This document shows, one piece after another, positions 50,142 to 59,154 of a stretch of 64,000 nt of DNA. The stretch lies in assembly GCA_030748435.1 (NCBI GenBank), contig JASMLZ010000072.1, positions 29,911 to 93,910 of the forward strand, read 5' to 3'. Numbering within the stretch: position 1 is the stretch's first letter; the number at the start of each line of letters is the position of its first letter. Position numbers and translations under genes: made by a program. The DNA comes from Gammaproteobacteria bacterium. Lineage in GTDB: Bacteria > Pseudomonadota > Gammaproteobacteria > Pseudomonadales > Balneatricaceae. The notes beneath the pieces are model-generated. The model had not been told where the DNA came from, searched no databases, and saw only the letters and a program-made list of their open reading frames with translations.

Positions 50142-51154
50142 TGCCTTTACTACACATTGATGACCTGTGGGTGGCTTACAATGGTCGTGGCCCCAACCAA
50201 CCAGTGCAGAACATGTTGCATGGTATCAGCTTGTCGATACAAAGGGGCGAACGAGTAGCTATTATTGGTGAAAGCGGGGCTGGTAAATCGCTGCTGACCA
50301 TGGCCATTATCAACTTATTGCAAGAAGGCGCATTTATTCGTCAGGGCAAGATTGAGTTTGAGGATCAGGTTTTAAACCAACTCACGCCCGAGGCCTTAAG
50401 GTTGATCAGGGGGCGGCGTATTGGGATGGTCTTTCAGGATCCAATGACTAATCTGAATCCGCTACTGACCATTGAACAACAACTGGTGCAATGTATCCGT
50501 AGCCACCGCCGTATTAGTTATCAGGATGCTCGTACTATTGCCCTGCACAAATTACGGCTGGTGCATATTCCGGCGCCGGAAAGCCGCCTGCTGCAATACC
50601 CTCATCAACTATCAGCAGGCCAACGCCAGCGCGTTACTATCGCTATGGCCTTGTCTCTGGAGCCAGCGCTGATTATAGCCGATGAACCCACCAGTGCTCT
50701 TGATGTCACTATGCAAGCTGAAATTATGCACCTCTTGAATCATCTATGCCAAAGTAATGGGGTAGCCCTGTTGTTTGTCAGCCATGATCTTGGGTTGGTG
50801 GCCCAGCACACAGATCGCAGCCTGATTATGTATGCTGGCCGTATTGTTGAAGATGGTCCCACTGCCAGCCTTATCAATGATGCCCAGCACCCCTATACTC
50901 AGGGCCTGATCAAGGCCCTGCCCCAGCATAGCCGGCCCGGCAGTCGCTTGTACCAGATTCCTGGCCAGATGCCGTTGCCGCAGCAGGTTGGGCCGGGCTG
51001 TGCTTTTGCGCCGCGCTGCCCCTATACGACAGAGCGTTGTTTGCAGCAGATTCCTGCGCCGCAGGGTCCAGGGGGCCACCAGGCCAGTTGTCATTTGCTG
51101 GCATCTGATGCTGCAGGTGATAGTCATATGGGTCACACTGGAGGTAGCCTATGA
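50138..51154 (+). CDS. Peptide ABC transporter ATP-binding protein (DppD-type)
   Basis: A 338-residue ATPase. Walker A GESGAGKSLL, Q-loop VFQDPMTNLNPL, signature LSAGQRQRVTIA (Ala where Gly is more usual) and Walker B LIIADEPTSALD. The C-terminal oligopeptide-transporter extension has CAFAPRCPYTTERC, a cysteine motif expected in Dpp/Opp ATPases. Starts within the stop of the permease gene. Confidence 0.92.
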   Translation: MMPLLHIDDLWVAYNGRGPNQPVQNMLHGISLSIQRGERVAIIGESGAGKSLLTMAIINLLQEGAFIRQGKIEFEDQVLNQLTPEALRLIRGRRIGMVFQDPMTNLNPLLTIEQQLVQCIRSHRRISYQDARTIALHKLRLVHIPAPESRLLQYPHQLSAGQRQRVTIAMALSLEPALIIADEPTSALDVTMQAEIMHLLNHLCQSNGVALLFVSHDLGLVAQHTDRSLIMYAGRIVEDGPTASLINDAQHPYTQGLIKALPQHSRPGSRLYQIPGQMPLPQQVGPGCAFAPRCPYTTERCLQQIPAPQGPGGHQASCHLLASDAAGDSHMGHTGGSL

Positions 51155-52152
51155 CACAGCCATTGTTGCAACTGGAACAGGTGAGCAAGTCTTTTTATAC
51201 TCGTCCAACCGCACCCTATGAACTGTTTCGCTGGCGCCGGCCTGCCCGGCTGAGCGCTGTTGAGCAACTGGATTTAACGGTTTATAGGGGCGAGACACTG
51301 TGTGTGGTGGGTGAAAGCGGTTGTGGCAAATCTACCATGGCTCGTTTGGTAATGGGTTTGCTGCATCCCGACGAGGGGCAGATCAATTATGCCGGCCAAC
51401 GCATTGATCATTTAAAGCGCCATGACCGGCTAGCCTACCGGCGCCGTATGCAGATGATATTTCAGGACCCTTATACCGCCCTTAACCCAAGACTTACGGT
51501 ACTGCATTGTTTATTGGAACCCTTGCTTTATCACCAACCGCAACTAACTGAACAAGAGGCTCTGGAACAAGTTTTTCAGCAGTTGCTGGCAGTGGGCATT
51601 GACCCGGCTCTGGGGCAGCGCTTCCCCCATCAGCTTTCCAGTGGCCAGCGGCAAAGGCTTAATATTGCCCGTGCGCTTAGTGTCAAGCCAGAATTTATTG
51701 TGGCTGACGAACCCCTGTCGGCCCTTGATGTTTCTATTCAGGCACAGATCCTCAATCTATTGCAGGATACGGCCAATCAGCAGAATTTAACGTTTCTGTT
51801 CTTCACCCATAATCTGGCGGTGGTTGAGCATATAGCGGACCGAGTGGCGGTGATGTATGAAGGGCGCCTGTGCGAGTTAACTAGTAGTCGCAATCTATTC
51901 AAGCACCCCCGCCATCCTTATACTCAGGCTTTGCTGGAGGCTATGCCGCAACTTACCACCAGTCCACAACAGGGAGCTAAATTAATGGGTGATGTGCCTA
52001 GTCGCCTGCAACGCCCGCTGGGCTGCAGTTTGCAGGATCGTTGTCCCTATGCCAATGAGCGCTGCCGCCATCAGGTACCAACGCTGTTCAGCCATACTGA
52101 TGGTGGGCAAACAGCATGCCATGCCTTACAGGAGGGGCGAATAAAGCCATGA
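51151..52152 (+). CDS. Peptide ABC transporter ATP-binding protein (DppF-type)
   Basis: A 333-residue partner ATPase. Walker [14 protein letters not shown]-loop IFQDPYTALNPRL, signature LSSGQRQRLNIARAL, Walker B FIVADEPLSALD, and a C-terminal CSLQDRCPYANERC cysteine motif. ATGA overlaps with the preceding gene and with the carboxypeptidase that follows. Confidence 0.92.
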   Translation: MTQPLLQLEQVSKSFYTRPTAPYELFRWRRPARLSAVEQLDLTVYRGETLCVVGESGCGKSTMARLVMGLLHPDEGQINYAGQRIDHLKRHDRLAYRRRMQMIFQDPYTALNPRLTVLHCLLEPLLYHQPQLTEQEALEQVFQQLLAVGIDPALGQRFPHQLSSGQRQRLNIARALSVKPEFIVADEPLSALDVSIQAQILNLLQDTANQQNLTFLFFTHNLAVVEHIADRVAVMYEGRLCELTSSRNLFKHPRHPYTQALLEAMPQLTTSPQQGAKLMGDVPSRLQRPLGCSLQDRCPYANERCRHQVPTLFSHTDGGQTACHALQEGRIKP

Positions 52153-53282
52153 CATTATCTATTGATAGCCACTTTGACAGTGGTAATATTAGTCTGCTGG
52201 ATATTACTGGCAATCCGCTGCGCTTGGCGATTGAGCTGGACCATAATTCCCATTTCTACCAATGGTTTTACTTTTCTGTCACGGGCGGCAAGGGACAAAA
52301 TGATCTTAAGCTGTGCCTAGAAAATGCATGCGGGGCAGCTTTTCCAGAGGGTTGGCAGCATTATCAGGTGGTGGCTTCCTATGACCGGCAGCAATGGTTT
52401 CGGGTGACCAGTCATTATCGTGACGGTCAGCTTTATTTTGACCATGCGGCACAATATGATCAGGTTTGGTACGCCTACTTTACCCCCTATAGTTGGGAAC
52501 GCCATCTGGATATATTGGCCCAAGCCCAGCAGAGTCCGTCCTGCAGCTTAGAGTCTTTGGGTCAAACTCTTGATGGACGCCCACTACATATGCTGACCCT
52601 TGGTGAGGCCAGTCCGGAAAAATATAAAGTCTGGCTGACTGCCCGTCAGCACCCGGGTGAAACTATGGCCCAGTGGGCTATGGAAGGATTATTACAACAG
52701 TTGTTAGACCCTCAGGATGCCTGTGCTCGCCGCCTGTTGCAGCAAGCTGTCTTTTACCTGCTGCCCAATATGAATCCTGATGGTAGTGTCAGAGGGCATT
52801 TGCGTACCAATGCTGCTGGCGTAAACCTGAACCGGGAATGGCAGGCCCCCAGCCTGTTATCCAGCCCCGAAGTGGCTCTCACTTTGCAACGAATGCATGC
52901 AACGGGAGTAGATCTGTTTATTGATCTGCATGGCGATGAGGAAATACCCTATGTGTTTCTGGTTACCAATGAAGGCATACCGGGGTATAGCCCTCGTTTA
53001 CAGCAGTTGGAACAACAGTTTAAAGCCCAATTGCTGCGCAGTTGTGCTGACTTTCAGACCACTTATGGCTATCCTCTGGATAAGCCTGGTCAGGCCAATA
53101 TGACCATGGCCAGTTGTGCTGTGGGGCAAGCCTTTGATTGCCTGTCATTAACTCTGGAAATGCCGTTTATCGATAATCATAATCTGCCCGATGCCACCCA
53201 TGGTTGGTCGGCTGAGCGCAGTCGCGCGACGGGCCGGGCCTTGTTGCCCACCATGGCGGCCATCATGCCGGAATTAAGGTAG
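52149..53282 (+). CDS. M14-family cytosolic carboxypeptidase-like protein
   Basis: A 377-residue zinc metallopeptidase resembling the bacterial branch of the cytosolic carboxypeptidase (CCP/AGBL) family. It has a beta-sandwich N-terminal region (residues 1-120) with the YFTPYSWERH motif, then the zinc motif RQHPGET, NMNPDGSVRGHLRTNAAGVNLNREW, the third zinc ligand in IDLHGDEE, and the catalytic Glu in LTLEMPF. No signal peptide, so it is cytoplasmic. It starts inside the stop of the last transporter gene (52149), strongly suggesting that it trims imported peptides; that role is inferred. Confidence 0.88.
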   Translation: MTLSIDSHFDSGNISLLDITGNPLRLAIELDHNSHFYQWFYFSVTGGKGQNDLKLCLENACGAAFPEGWQHYQVVASYDRQQWFRVTSHYRDGQLYFDHAAQYDQVWYAYFTPYSWERHLDILAQAQQSPSCSLESLGQTLDGRPLHMLTLGEASPEKYKVWLTARQHPGETMAQWAMEGLLQQLLDPQDACARRLLQQAVFYLLPNMNPDGSVRGHLRTNAAGVNLNREWQAPSLLSSPEVALTLQRMHATGVDLFIDLHGDEEIPYVFLVTNEGIPGYSPRLQQLEQQFKAQLLRSCADFQTTYGYPLDKPGQANMTMASCAVGQAFDCLSLTLEMPFIDNHNLPDATHGWSAERSRATGRALLPTMAAIMPELR

Positions 53283-53290
53283 GAGAACCC

Positions 53291-54229
53291 ATGGAACTGC
53301 GCTGGCTTGATGATTTTTGCGCTCTGGCACGTACCCGGCATTTCTCTCGGGCGGCTGATGAGCGCCATGTTAGCCAGCCAGCCTTTAGCCGCCGCATCAA
53401 AATGCTGGAAGAAGAAGTGGGAGTGACGCTGGTGGATCGCAATAGTATTCCCCTGTGCCTGACCCCCGCTGGTGAGATATTTCTGCACAGCTGTGAAGCT
53501 ATTTCCCAGCGTATGCAAATCACCAAAAAACGCTGCCGTGACCTGCAAGCACAGCAGCAAAACCGCATCAGCTTTGCTACCAGCCAATCCTTGTATGTCA
53601 GCTTCTTCCAGCACTGGAACCAGCATATTAACCAGTCTTCAGGGCTGGATGCCCCTCTGGAGGTTAATCTTAAATCCAGTAACTGGATTGGCACAGAATT
53701 TATTCAGGCTCTGCAGCAGAACACCTGTGATCTGATAATGTGTTACTGGCATACCACTATGCAGGCCTATCAGGACCTATTTGCAACAGACTACGAGTAT
53801 CTGGTACTGGGGCAGGATAGCCTGCAGCCCATGAGTGCCCCCCAGGCTGATCAAACACCGCTATTTGCTTTGCCCGATAGTATGGACCAAAGCAAGGGCA
53901 AAAGCCTGCCTTATATTGCCTACCACCAGTCCACCTTTTTGGCACAAGCGGTAAGCCATTCTCTGCAGCATGCGGCCCCCAGCCCCAGCTTGCTGACAGT
54001 GAATGAAAATATCCATCCGGTCAGTGCCAGAGCCATGATATGTGAAGGTTTTGGTCTTGGCTGGCTGCCGGCAAGACTAGCCCGGGATGAACTTAACAAG
54101 GGTAATCTTTGTTTGGCTGGTAATGCCCAATGGCATATTCCACTGGAAATCCGGTTATACCGCAAACGCAGTAACGACAGTACTGCCCTGCAACAATTAT
54201 GGCAGTATCTGGCTGGCCTAACGCCATAA
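53291..54229 (+). CDS. LysR-family transcriptional regulator
   Basis: A 312-residue regulator. The N-terminal helix-turn-helix is LDDFCALARTRHFSRAADERHVSQPAFSRRIKMLEEEVG, followed by a coiled linker and a substrate-binding domain. A GGTAGGAG ribosome binding site precedes the ATG, 8 bp after the carboxypeptidase gene. Being the last gene of the operon, on the same strand, it is likely co-transcribed rather than divergent, which is less common for this family. The effector is unknown. Confidence 0.92.
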   Translation: MELRWLDDFCALARTRHFSRAADERHVSQPAFSRRIKMLEEEVGVTLVDRNSIPLCLTPAGEIFLHSCEAISQRMQITKKRCRDLQAQQQNRISFATSQSLYVSFFQHWNQHINQSSGLDAPLEVNLKSSNWIGTEFIQALQQNTCDLIMCYWHTTMQAYQDLFATDYEYLVLGQDSLQPMSAPQADQTPLFALPDSMDQSKGKSLPYIAYHQSTFLAQAVSHSLQHAAPSPSLLTVNENIHPVSARAMICEGFGLGWLPARLARDELNKGNLCLAGNAQWHIPLEIRLYRKRSNDSTALQQLWQYLAGLTP

Positions 54230-54381
54230 CCCTTCACTGCACGCACTGACAGCAATAGATAAGCTTTTACTATGCCAAGTAGGCAAAATAGCAAAGCGGG
54301 ATAAGACTGCTATACTCGTGGCTGAAGTTGACAACCTAGCATCGAACAAGCGCGGTGATTAATACAACCAGCGAGTGGTTT

Positions 54382-54864
54382 ATGAATTATCAATTAGCAC
54401 AAATTAATATTGCCAAATTTCGTTTACCGCAACAACATCCAATAAATGCTGATTTTGTGAATAGCCTTGACCAGGTAAATGCAGTGGCAGAATCCCAGCC
54501 CGGATTTGTTTGGAGATTTACAGGTTCTGGCAATGATGCTCTGGATGTTCAGGCTTTTGATGATCCTAATATTGTGGTCAATATGTCAGTTTGGTCTGAC
54601 CTGCAAGCTCTGGTGAATTTTGTGTATCGGAACCAGGCACACAAGGACATCATGCGCAGGCGTAAAGAGTGGTTTGATCGCATAGACTTCCATATGGTGC
54701 TTTGGTGGATCGAGCCTGACCGCAAGCCTTCAATAGAGGAAGCAAAAATTCGTCTGGAGTTACTGCGTCACAATGGACCATCTTACTCTGCATTCACATT
54801 TAAGCAGCCCTATTCGGCTCCCAATAGTGAAATAATAAATCCATTTAAGGAAAACTGTGCATAG
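54382..54864 (+). CDS. DUF3291 domain protein
   Basis: A 160-residue protein of the DUF3291 family, related to ABM-type dimeric alpha/beta-barrel proteins. Typical start MNYQLAQINIAKFRLPQ, then VNMSVWSDLQALVNFVYRNQAHKDIMRRRKEWF and the end of the domain at WIEPDRKPSIEEA. Function unknown. The ORF begins at a GTG nine codons earlier, but ATG 54382 matches family starts. A single gene after the LysR gene, 150 bp away. Confidence 0.85.
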   Translation: MNYQLAQINIAKFRLPQQHPINADFVNSLDQVNAVAESQPGFVWRFTGSGNDALDVQAFDDPNIVVNMSVWSDLQALVNFVYRNQAHKDIMRRRKEWFDRIDFHMVLWWIEPDRKPSIEEAKIRLELLRHNGPSYSAFTFKQPYSAPNSEIINPFKENCA

Positions 54865-54904
54865 CTGGGTAGTATCGTCAACAAAGTATCACAGTAAGCC
54901 GCTT

Positions 54905-54951
54905 AGAGATTGACGAGTCAGTGCGAGGAGTGCAGTGCCTCGTCAATCTCT
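54905..54951. other. Perfect 13-bp inverted repeat (possible shared terminator)
   Basis: AGAGATTGACGAG and CTCGTCAATCTCT, exact inverse arms separated by 21 bp, in the gap between the convergent DUF3291 and dppF genes. Neither side has a T-run, so it is not a classic intrinsic terminator. It could bind a protein or stabilise both transcripts. Confidence 0.55.
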
Positions 54952-55031
54952 TAACTGTTAATGTTATTGGACAGCGATTGCTTGTGTGCCTTTGCAATGG
55001 CGGATGTACACATTTTTCAGACCTGCCTTAA

Positions 55032-55061
55032 GTATATAGATAGCTTGTATATAGATGGCTT
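55032..55061. repeat. Two tandem 15-bp units
   Basis: GTATATAGATAGCTT followed directly by GTATATAGATGGCTT, differing at one base, just past the dppF stop codon. No function is apparent. Confidence 0.5.
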
Positions 55062-55080
55062 GAGCCGGCCCTTGTACTAA

Positions 55081-56049
55081 TCAGTTCTGCGCATTAAAAC
55101 AGGCAACCTGTACATCACCATAGCTGCGAATGGCGGGTACCTGTTGTTGGCAGGCCAGGGCCGCGGATTGGCAGCGTGGGTGAAAAGTGCAACCCGGCGG
55201 TGGATCAAGGGGTGAGGGCAGTTCACCTACCAGTTTGATGCGCTCCATGCGGCGACTGGGATCGGTCTGCGGGGTGGCTGACAATAATGCCTGAGTGTAG
55301 GGATGTCGGGGTTGGGCAAAAACCTGCTCACAAGGACCTTGCTCAACGGGTTTGCCCAAGTACATAACCAGTACATCATCGGCGATATGGCGCACTACAC
55401 TCAGGTCGTGGGAAATAAACAGATAAGCTAGATCCAGTTCCTGTTGTAATTCGCTGAGCAGATTTAGCACCTGTGCCTGAATGGATACATCCAGCGCCGA
55501 AACCGGTTCATCCAGCACCACAATTTTGGGTTTAAGAATCAATGCCCTGGCAATCGCAATACGCTGACGCTGACCACCAGAGAACATATGCGGGTAGCGG
55601 TGGTAGTGTTCGGGTCGCAAGCCAACTCTGCCCATCATGGCCAGCACTTCCTGTCGCCGCTGTTGCGTTGTCATATTGGTATTGATCAGCAGAGGCTCCC
55701 CCAGAATGGTGCCTATTTGCTGGCGGGGATTAAGGGAGCCATAGGGATCCTGAAATACAATTTGCACCAGTTGCCGCAGTTGTCGTTTGGCGGCGGCTGT
55801 GGTGATCTGAGATACATCCTGCCCGGCAAGACTAAAGCGCCCGCCAGTGGGCTGTTCGATCAAGGTTATCAGGCGGGCCAGGGTAGACTTGCCACATCCG
55901 GATTCGCCCACTACCGCCAGAGTACGACCGGCATGCAGGTCAAAACTGGCACCACCCAGAGCTTGCAGAATCTGGTCCGGCTGCAACCAGCCACGCTTGA
56001 TGGGATAGTGGCGATGTAAGTCTCTGGCTTTAATCAGTGGCTCTGTCAT
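55081..56049 (-). CDS. dppF: Dipeptide/oligopeptide ABC transporter ATP-binding protein DppF
   Basis: A 322-residue ATPase closing the dppABCDF operon. Walker [15 protein letters not shown]-loop [14 protein letters not shown], signature [16 protein letters not shown], Walker [15 protein letters not shown] and the C-terminal [14 protein letters not shown] cysteine motif. The 4-bp overlap with dppD shows coupling. Confidence 0.94.
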   Translation of the reverse strand: MTEPLIKARDLHRHYPIKRGWLQPDQILQALGGASFDLHAGRTLAVVGESGCGKSTLARLITLIEQPTGGRFSLAGQDVSQITTAAAKRQLRQLVQIVFQDPYGSLNPRQQIGTILGEPLLINTNMTTQQRRQEVLAMMGRVGLRPEHYHRYPHMFSGGQRQRIAIARALILKPKIVVLDEPVSALDVSIQAQVLNLLSELQQELDLAYLFISHDLSVVRHIADDVLVMYLGKPVEQGPCEQVFAQPRHPYTQALLSATPQTDPSRRMERIKLVGELPSPLDPPPGCTFHPRCQSAALACQQQVPAIRSYGDVQVACFNAQN

Positions 56050-57041
56050 ACTGATGCTCCTTCTTCGATCACAGCCTGAGTGGATGCTGTATCATCTCCC
56101 ACACGGGGGAAATGGCACAGGACCCCATCCTGACGGGGTGGTTCTGCCGTGCGGCACAAAGCCTGAGCCGACTGGCAGCGTGGATTAAACAAACAGCCCG
56201 TAGGGCGGTCCAATTGCCCCGGTACCACTCCGGGAATGGCCTCCAACAGGCGCGACGACGAACGTTCGGGCAAAGCATTAAGCAGAGCATGGGTATAGGG
56301 ATGACCGGGCTGGGAAAAGAGTTCCGCTACCGGCTTCTGCTCCACCTGTTGGCCGGCATATTGTACTAACACCTTATCCGCTGTTTCAGCTACCACAGCC
56401 ATATCATGAGTGATCAGTACCAAAGCCATGCCATGTTGGCGCTGCAGGTCAACCAGTAAGTCCAGAATCTGGGCCTGAATAGTCACATCCAGAGCGGTGG
56501 TGGGTTCATCGGCTATCAGCAATTTCGGCTGACAGGCGATCATCATAGCAATCATCACGCGTTGGCACATACCACCGGATAACTGGTGAGGATAGGCGCG
56601 CAGACGACTTTCTGGAGCCGGAATACCGACTTGCTGGAGCAATTCTATAGCTCTGGCCTGATGACTGCGGCGCCGGCCGCCCAGATGCTGACGCAATACT
56701 TCGGTAATCTGGTAGCCGACGGTAAAACAGGGGTTCAGGCTGGTCATGGGCTCCTGAAAGATCATGCTGATATCTTTACCAATAATTTGGCGCCTTTGCG
56801 CATTGCTCATAGCCAGCATATCCTGACCATCAAAACGCATCACGTCAGCACTAATATTAGCTGTCCATGGTAATAGGCCCATCAAGGCTAACATGGCTAC
56901 AGACTTGCCCGATCCGGATTCCCCTACCACGGCCACAATATCGCCTTTGGCCAGTTCCAGATTAACCCCATCTACGGCTCGGAAAACACCGTGGGCTGTG
57001 GCAAATTCTACCACCAGATTGCGAATTTCCAGTAGGCTCAT
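56046..57041 (-). CDS. dppD: Dipeptide/oligopeptide ABC transporter ATP-binding protein DppD
   Basis: A 331-residue ATPase. Walker [14 protein letters not shown]-loop [13 protein letters not shown], signature [16 protein letters not shown] (Met-Cys where the family usually has Met-Arg/Ser), Walker [15 protein letters not shown], and [14 protein letters not shown] near the end. Two bp after dppC. Confidence 0.94.
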   Translation of the reverse strand: MSLLEIRNLVVEFATAHGVFRAVDGVNLELAKGDIVAVVGESGSGKSVAMLALMGLLPWTANISADVMRFDGQDMLAMSNAQRRQIIGKDISMIFQEPMTSLNPCFTVGYQITEVLRQHLGGRRRSHQARAIELLQQVGIPAPESRLRAYPHQLSGGMCQRVMIAMMIACQPKLLIADEPTTALDVTIQAQILDLLVDLQRQHGMALVLITHDMAVVAETADKVLVQYAGQQVEQKPVAELFSQPGHPYTHALLNALPERSSSRLLEAIPGVVPGQLDRPTGCLFNPRCQSAQALCRTAEPPRQDGVLCHFPRVGDDTASTQAVIEEGASV

Positions 57042-57043
57042 GC

Positions 57044-57943
57044 TTATGACCTCTTTAACTTGGGATCGAGGGCATCACGCAAGCCATCCCCCATCAGGTT
57101 AATGGCCAAAACTGCCAGTAAAATAGCCAGTCCCGGTAGGGTTACGGTCCAGGGTGCGCTTAACATCAGATCGCGGTTTTCGGCAATCAGGGTACCCCAT
57201 TCCGGCATGGGAGGCTGGGCCCCCATGCCCAAAAAGCCCAATGCTGCGGTATCCAGAATAGCGGTGGAAAAGCTCAGGGTGGCCTGCACAATAAGGGGTG
57301 CGGCACAGTTGGGTAGCACACTGACAAACATTAGCCGCAGTGGCCCGGCACCGGCGACGCGGCTGGCGGTGACATAATCACGGTTGATTTCGCTGATCAC
57401 CGAGGCACGGGTCAGGCGCACAAAATAGGGGGTATAGGTAATCGCAATAGCCACCATGGCATTGAGTAGTCCCGGCCCCAAAACAGCTACCAGAACCAGC
57501 GCCATAAGCAGGCCGGGCACTGACAGAATGGTGTCCATAACCCGCATAATAATCGCTTCAACCCAGCCTCGGCTGTAGCCAGCTATTAATCCCAATACCG
57601 TACCAATAGATAAGGACAGCAATACCACAATACAGCCGGCCACCAGAGACAGACGCGAGCCGTGGATAATACGAGACAACATATCCCGGCCCGCATAATC
57701 GGTGCCAAATAGGAAACGTATTTGCCCGCCTTCCATCCAGGCGGGGGGTATTTCTGCAAACTGGCGATATTGTTCGGCCGGGTCATGGGGGCTGATAATA
57801 TCAGCGAACAAAGCCAGAGTAATCACTAGCAACAGGAATACCAGGCCGGCTACGGCGGTTTTGCTTTCGCTAAAATAAAACCAGAACTCTTGCCATTGTT
57901 GGCGGCGGACACTGATATTGGCTGTAGAAGATGTAGCAGTCAT
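57044..57943 (-). CDS. dppC: Dipeptide/oligopeptide ABC transporter permease DppC
   Basis: A 299-residue inner-membrane permease with five or six helices. Family stretches are [27 protein letters not shown], the EAA loop [27 protein letters not shown] and [20 protein letters not shown]. Two bp after dppB. Confidence 0.94.
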   Translation of the reverse strand: MTATSSTANISVRRQQWQEFWFYFSESKTAVAGLVFLLLVITLALFADIISPHDPAEQYRQFAEIPPAWMEGGQIRFLFGTDYAGRDMLSRIIHGSRLSLVAGCIVVLLSLSIGTVLGLIAGYSRGWVEAIIMRVMDTILSVPGLLMALVLVAVLGPGLLNAMVAIAITYTPYFVRLTRASVISEINRDYVTASRVAGAGPLRLMFVSVLPNCAAPLIVQATLSFSTAILDTAALGFLGMGAQPPMPEWGTLIAENRDLMLSAPWTVTLPGLAILLAVLAINLMGDGLRDALDPKLKRS

Positions 57944-57945
57944 AA

Positions 57946-58959
57946 TCAGCTCCGTTGATGTAGTATACGAGGGTTAATCAGGCCATACAGCAGGTCCACC
58001 ACTAGATTAACTGTCATAACACACAGGGCAATTAACAATAAGCCTCCTTGTACGGCAAAATAGTCGCGGCTAAACACCGAGAAAATAATCCACTTGCCAA
58101 TACCCGGCCAGCCAAAAATAGTTTCGGTGAGAATGGCGCCAGCCAGTAATACGGCCACTTGCAAGCCGATCACGGTTACCACGGTAATCATGGCATTACG
58201 CAAAGCATGAATGGCCACAATGCGCCAGGGCGAAAGCCCCTTGGCGCGGGCGGTACGTACATAGTCTTCGCCCAGTACCTCCAGCATGGCAGACCTTGTC
58301 TGGCGGGCAATAACGGCCAGAGGGATGGTGCCCAGCACGACCGCTGGCAACACCAGATGATGCACTGCCGAGGCAAAGGCACCTTCTTCATCACTTAGCA
58401 GGCTGTCAATCAGCATAAACCCGGTCACCGGTTCTACTTCAAACAGAAAAGACATGCGCCCTGAAACCGGGGTCAGGTTCAGGGTGTTGGAAAACAGGAT
58501 GATTAGTAGCAGGCCCCACCAGAAAATGGGCATGGAATAGCCTACCAGAGACAAACTCATCATACCCTGGTCCAGCAGCGAACCACGGCGGATGGCGGCT
58601 ATTAGTCCAATGGGCAGGCCCACTATGATGGCAAATATAATGGCACACAGGGCCAGTTCCGCGGTGGCAGGAAAGAGTTCCATAAACTCTTCCAGCACTG
58701 GCCGGTTAGTGACCAGCGAGACTCCCAAATCCCCTTGCAGTACATCCCCCACATAACTCAGGTATTGCTGCCATAGGGGCTTGTCAAAGCCCAGTTGCGC
58801 GGTTAGTTCAGCGTGGCGTTCGGGGCTTACACCGCGCTCACCAGCCAACACCTCCACCGGGTCTCCCGGCAAGGCCCTGATAAAGCCAAAGGCAACCAAA
58901 GTAACACCAAAAAACACCGGTATCATAACCAGCAGGCGTTGGAGCAGAAAACGCAGCAT
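57946..58959 (-). CDS. dppB: Dipeptide/oligopeptide ABC transporter permease DppB
   Basis: A 337-residue permease of standard length. MLRFLLQRLLVMIPVFFGVTLVAFG begins the first helix, followed by the conserved ALPGDPVEVL and GDLGVSLVTNRPV segments, and the EAA loop RTARAKGLSPWRIVAIHALRNAMI. It is separated from dppA by 195 bp of hairpin-rich sequence. Confidence 0.94.
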   Translation of the reverse strand: MLRFLLQRLLVMIPVFFGVTLVAFGFIRALPGDPVEVLAGERGVSPERHAELTAQLGFDKPLWQQYLSYVGDVLQGDLGVSLVTNRPVLEEFMELFPATAELALCAIIFAIIVGLPIGLIAAIRRGSLLDQGMMSLSLVGYSMPIFWWGLLLIILFSNTLNLTPVSGRMSFLFEVEPVTGFMLIDSLLSDEEGAFASAVHHLVLPAVVLGTIPLAVIARQTRSAMLEVLGEDYVRTARAKGLSPWRIVAIHALRNAMITVVTVIGLQVAVLLAGAILTETIFGWPGIGKWIIFSVFSRDYFAVQGGLLLIALCVMTVNLVVDLLYGLINPRILHQRS

Positions 58960-59066
58960 AAATAATACTCAAACAAGGCATGACAGGGGCTTGTTCCCCA
59001 TATGACATACACAGGCAATCAATGGATTCTTCTATGATGGCATAGAAGGTTCGGGTTAGCAGGCTG

Positions 59067-59143
59067 AATACCTGTCGTAGCAGGTATTGGGTCTGATAAC
59101 CCGGGATGCCCGCGGGCACCCCGGTTGGTGATGTTAGTCACCA
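59067..59143 (-). promoter_or_regulatory. Three consecutive hairpins between dppA and dppB
   Basis: AATACCTG / CAGGTATT (59067-59088), a long GC-rich stem AACCCGGG-TGCCC / GGGCA-CCCGGTT (59098-59126) and GGTGA / TCACC (59127-59142). Such structures between a binding-protein gene and its permease genes commonly stop or shield transcripts so that the binding protein is made in excess. No T-run follows the large stem on the minus strand. Confidence 0.6.
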
Positions 59144-59154
59144 TGGTTAGCAGA

